The notes beneath the pieces were generated by a model. It saw nothing but the letters and a program-made list of their open reading frames with translations, did no database searches and was not told where the DNA came from. 64,000 bases of DNA, from the NCBI RefSeq assembly GCF_026711005.1, contig NZ_JAPPVJ010000007.1, positions 178,757-242,756 on the forward strand. The letters are read 5' to 3'. This stretch comes from Sphingobacterium sp. UT-1RO-CII-1. Lineage in GTDB: Bacteria; Bacteroidota; Bacteroidia; Sphingobacteriales; Sphingobacteriaceae. A program made the position numbers and the translations under genes. This document shows, one piece after another, positions 61,754-64,000 of this stretch. How positions within the stretch are numbered: position 1 is the first letter of the stretch; the number at the start of each line of letters is the position of its first letter.

Positions 61754-62920
61754 ATGAAGCAGAATTTAGTAGATTATTATCAGCTGGATGAGTTGTTGTC
61801 TGGCGAACACCTTTTAGTAAGGGACAGTATTCGGAATTTAGCAAGTGTAGCATTTGGTGAGGGTATTGATAAATGGGCGCAGGGGCATGAAGGTATCCCT
61901 GATCTGATGCCAAAGTTGGGGGGTATGGGTGTTTTAGGGTCTTTTATTCCGCAACAGTACGGGGGCGGAGGGATGGATCAGATTTCTTATGGTATAATGA
62001 TGCAAGAGTTGGAGGCGGTAGACTCATCTATTCGTTCAGCGGCGTCAGTGCAGTCTTCTTTGGTTATGTTTCCTATTTATGAATATGGGTCGGAACGGCA
62101 GAAGAATGATTTGTTGCCAAGTTTAGCAGCAGCAGAGCTGATTGGGGCTTTTGGGTTGACGGAGCCTAATCATGGCTCGAACCCGTCGGGAATGGAGACC
62201 GTGTTGAAGAAATATAAAGACGGTTATTTACTGACGGGAGCAAAAATGTGGATTACCAATGCGTCCGTTTGTGATATTGCCGTAGTTTGGGCAAAGGATG
62301 AAGAAGGGCAGATTAGAGGAGTTATTTTACGGAAAGGGATGTCGGGTTTTGCGGTGGAAGAAACTATGAATAAGTGGTCTTTGCGAGCGTCAAAGACAGG
62401 GAGTTTATATTTTGATGAAGTGTACGTGCGTGAAGAAGATTTGCTTCCTCATATAAAAAGTATGCGCGGCCCGCTTTCTTGTTTGAACTCTGCTCGTTAT
62501 GGTATATCTTGGGGCGTAATCGGGGCTGCAATTGATTGTTATAATGTAGCTGTGCAGTATAGTTTGGAGCGAGAGCAGTTTGGTAAGCCTATAGCATCGT
62601 TTCAGTTGCAGCAAAAAAAGTTGGCTGAAATGTTAACGGAGATAACTAAAGCGCAGTTGCTTTCATGGCGTTTGGGGGTGTTGAAAAATGAAAATAGAGC
62701 GACTCCTCAGCAGATTTCGATGGCTAAGCGGAATAATGTGCAAATGGCTTTACAGGTGGCTCGAGAGTCTAGGCAGGTGTTGGGGGCAATGGGGATCGTT
62801 GGGGAATATCCTATCATGAGACATATGATGAATTTGGAATCTGTTATCACTTATGAAGGAACTCATGATATTCATTTGTTGATTACCGGTCAGGATATAA
62901 CGGGGATGTCAGCTTTTTAA
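61754..62920 (+). CDS. gcdH: Glutaryl-CoA dehydrogenase
   Basis: FAD enzyme that oxidises and decarboxylates glutaryl-CoA to crotonyl-CoA in lysine and tryptophan degradation. The 388-residue protein matches the GCDH subgroup over its full length: DSSIRSAASVQSSLVM with the substrate-binding Arg, FGLTEPNHGS, LRASKTGSLYFDEV, CLNSARYGISWGV, and the catalytic Glu in ITYEGTHDIH. It is divergent from the lat-ALDH7 operon across 117 nt and belongs to the same pathway, although the intermediate steps are not here. Confidence 0.93.
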   Translation: MKQNLVDYYQLDELLSGEHLLVRDSIRNLASVAFGEGIDKWAQGHEGIPDLMPKLGGMGVLGSFIPQQYGGGGMDQISYGIMMQELEAVDSSIRSAASVQSSLVMFPIYEYGSERQKNDLLPSLAAAELIGAFGLTEPNHGSNPSGMETVLKKYKDGYLLTGAKMWITNASVCDIAVVWAKDEEGQIRGVILRKGMSGFAVEETMNKWSLRASKTGSLYFDEVYVREEDLLPHIKSMRGPLSCLNSARYGISWGVIGAAIDCYNVAVQYSLEREQFGKPIASFQLQQKKLAEMLTEITKAQLLSWRLGVLKNENRATPQQISMAKRNNVQMALQVARESRQVLGAMGIVGEYPIMRHMMNLESVITYEGTHDIHLLITGQDITGMSAF

Positions 62921-63003
62921 GTAATAGACTTAGCTTTTTTTTGGGGGCATCCCTTTTTTTTACTTTGTGTGCTCTTGGTCTTGGTTGGAAAACGTTGCTT
63001 TTA

Positions 63004-63423
63004 GTGATCTGTTTTTCACTTTCAGTGTTCCCTTTTTCGCTTTTAGTGATCTCTATTTGTGTTTTAGTGATTGGTTTTTATTGAGTAGTGATCGGTATTT
63101 TGGTTTTAGTGATCACTATTTAGCTCGAAGTGAACCCTTTGCTGCTCCATGTGATTGGTAGTTCCGAACTAGTGATTGCTTTATGTTAAGAAGTGATCAC
63201 CTTTTCTTACAAAGTGATCCCTTTTTGCTACAAAGTGATCACTTGTTGGCTCATTGTGTTCACTTGTTGGCTCATTGTGATCACTTATTGTGTAAATGTG
63301 ATTGCTTTTTGTTAACAGGTGATCACTGGATCGCACAAAGAAGTCGCTGAACGTGACAAAGTGATCCCTTTTAGCGGCGTTTTTCCGGTAATGTCCGATA
63401 AAGTGTGGCTTATTTTTGAAATT
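63004..63423. repeat. Exact 21-bp-period degenerate repeat array
   Basis: The motif GTGATC (or GTGTTC, GTGATT, GTGAAC) recurs at 63004, 63025, 63046, 63067, 63088, 63109, 63130, 63151, 63172, 63193, 63214, 63235, 63256, 63277, 63298, 63319 and 63361. All are spaced by 21 or 42 with no indel; only the 63340 register (GAAGTC) is lost, and GTGTGG at 63403 keeps phase. The consensus unit is about GTGATCnCTTTTTGnTnnnAA; several units hold the palindrome GTGATCAC. Units are too diverged to be a recent slippage product. 21 bp is two helical turns, so motifs face one side of the DNA. Confidence 0.9.
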
Positions 63424-63570
63424 GCTTATAGAGGAGTGCTTTCTTTTTTCTTCTTTTTTTCATACTAAAGTGGGTGCTTTGTTCGTTATTACTGTCCAGC
63501 TGTTATTATTTAATTAAATTATTGTTCACAGGACCAGCGTTTTGCGGGCATTGTTTTTATTAAATCAATA
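63424..63570. other. Spacer between the repeat array and the rRNA promoters
   Basis: T-rich DNA with no ORF. No hairpin or promoter pair was recognised in it. Confidence 0.4.
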
Positions 63571-63575
63571 TTTAT

Positions 63576-63608
63576 TTTGGAAGTGATGTGTTAATTTCTC
63601 TATCTTTG
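63576..63608 (+). promoter_or_regulatory. rRNA operon promoter P1
   Basis: TTTG (63576-63579), a 21-nt spacer and TATCTTTG (63601-63608) match the Bacteroidota promoter. A CTCC-GCAA-GGAG-type hairpin follows at once. Confidence 0.7.
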
Positions 63609-63756
63609 CACCACTCCGCAAGGGAGGGACGGTTTGAAAAGATGAAAAAAGCAGAAAGGGGACAGCGTTTAACGATGTTCAGGATGCGTTTAAGGCTTAG
63701 CCTTAGCGTTTACTTTTAACCTTTCGGAACGCTTTAAAAATAAATTTCACATTTAT

Positions 63757-63787
63757 TTTGCAGATATCAAAAAGGTTCTTACCTTTG
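63757..63787 (+). promoter_or_regulatory. rRNA operon promoter P2 (perfect consensus)
   Basis: TTTG (63757-63760), exactly 19 nt, then TACCTTTG (63780-63787), a full consensus match. Transcription should start near 63793. Confidence 0.8.
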
Positions 63788-63792
63788 CAGTC

Positions 63793-64000
63793 CCTTCGGA
63801 AACGTAGGGTGCTGATCCCGCAAGGGGATCAGGAAAACAAAACAGACAAGTACAGATCTTCGGATCTCGAAAAATATAGCCAAAGTGCGACACGGCGGCG
63901 ATTAAAGTTCTTTAAGGAAATGATCATGTAGCGTAACGAGTAGTTGTAATTAACGAAAGTTATAATAAAAACAACCTAGTCAATAGATCAGAAATAACAG
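63793..64000 (+). other. Leader of an rRNA operon, 16S gene just outside the window
   Basis: After P2 come structured elements: CTGATCCC pairing with GGGATCAG (63812-63832) and AGATC-TTCG-GATCT with a UUCG tetraloop (63854-63867). Then follows a boxA-like AGTTCTTTAAGG (63906-63917) of the kind that precedes 16S rRNA genes. No coding sequence is present. By comparison with other Bacteroidota, the 16S rRNA should begin soon after base 64000. Confidence 0.7.

Noticed and set aside
62967..63351. Protein of Ser-Asp heptads read through the 21-bp array
   Set aside because: The frame stays open only because each 21-nt unit lacks stops. It has a TAG at 63159, begins at a GTG without signal, and heptads are erratic. 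A DNA-level element explains it better, but I keep it as an alternative in the finding.
63004..63423. CRISPR array
   Set aside because: Units are 21 bp with degenerate content and no repeat-spacer alternation, and there are no cas genes.

Overview
The window reads as ordinary chromosome from a Bacteroidota member, most likely a Sphingobacteriales/Sphingobacteriaceae relative. This rests on several signals. The DNA is AT-rich with almost no Shine-Dalgarno sequences. There are many TAnnTTTG -7 boxes, some with TTTG about 19 nt upstream, which is the Bacteroidota housekeeping promoter. Succinate dehydrogenase has three subunits with a single cytochrome b. Arginine genes are mixed with proC and a GNAT acetyltransferase. 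Several lipoproteins start SC after the signal peptide, and there is a DUF2027-like protein. Genus and species cannot be fixed from this sequence alone.

Layout. 1-3065: end of an arginine operon (partial argB, proC, argE-like deacylase) converging on an Lrp/AsnC regulator. 3394-9823: a kinase-like orphan, ruvC, and an envelope-lipid neighbourhood (two lysylphosphatidylglycerol-synthase-type membrane proteins, a GT2 glycosyltransferase, a PlsC acyltransferase, an SDR). 9859-16884: small membrane protein, lipoprotein, orphan gmd, a coiled-coil membrane protein and a 1252-residue histidine kinase. 16978-20563: sdhCAB. 20831-29617: outer-membrane barrel, CsbD-like, csaA, tadA, sod, recA, nth, a subtilase, an S9 oligopeptidase lipoprotein and small proteins. 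29800-33331: a second arginine operon (GNAT, argG, argC) behind a 280-nt leader with an arginine-rich leader peptide. 33357-39767: a lipoprotein and the heme genes hemA, fused hemC-hemD, hemB, hemL. 40044-43076: DUF2027-like protein, PLP enzyme, aat, rbfA. 43077-43979: long gap with a strongly supported small-RNA candidate. 43980-53018: argH, TlpA-like protein, galM, dgt, topB and a hypothetical. 53122-58317: small envelope proteins, then a four-gene cluster of unknown function. 58821-62920: lysine-to-crotonyl-CoA genes (lat, ALDH7, gcdH). 62921-64000: a 21-bp periodic array followed by tandem promoters and the leader of an rRNA operon whose 16S gene lies just beyond the window.

How genes work together. 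Arginine synthesis is spread over three loci within 45 kb (argB-proC-argE, GNAT-argG-argC, argH); the aminotransferase and transcarbamylase are not in view. hemA to hemL covers glutamyl-tRNA to uroporphyrinogen III. lat, ALDH7 and gcdH cover the first two steps and a later step of lysine degradation via aminoadipate.

The least explained regions are: (1) the 54207-58317 operon, with a tandemly duplicated degenerate nucleotidyltransferase-HEPN protein and three proteins built from a Trp-containing helical repeat; (2) an exact 21-bp-period array, at least 17 registers long, upstream of the rRNA promoters; (3) a roughly 180-nt minus-strand RNA with a perfect consensus promoter and intrinsic terminator between rbfA and argH; (4) the candidate arginine attenuator before the GNAT-argG-argC operon. 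No tRNA, CRISPR array, insertion sequence or integrase was recognised.
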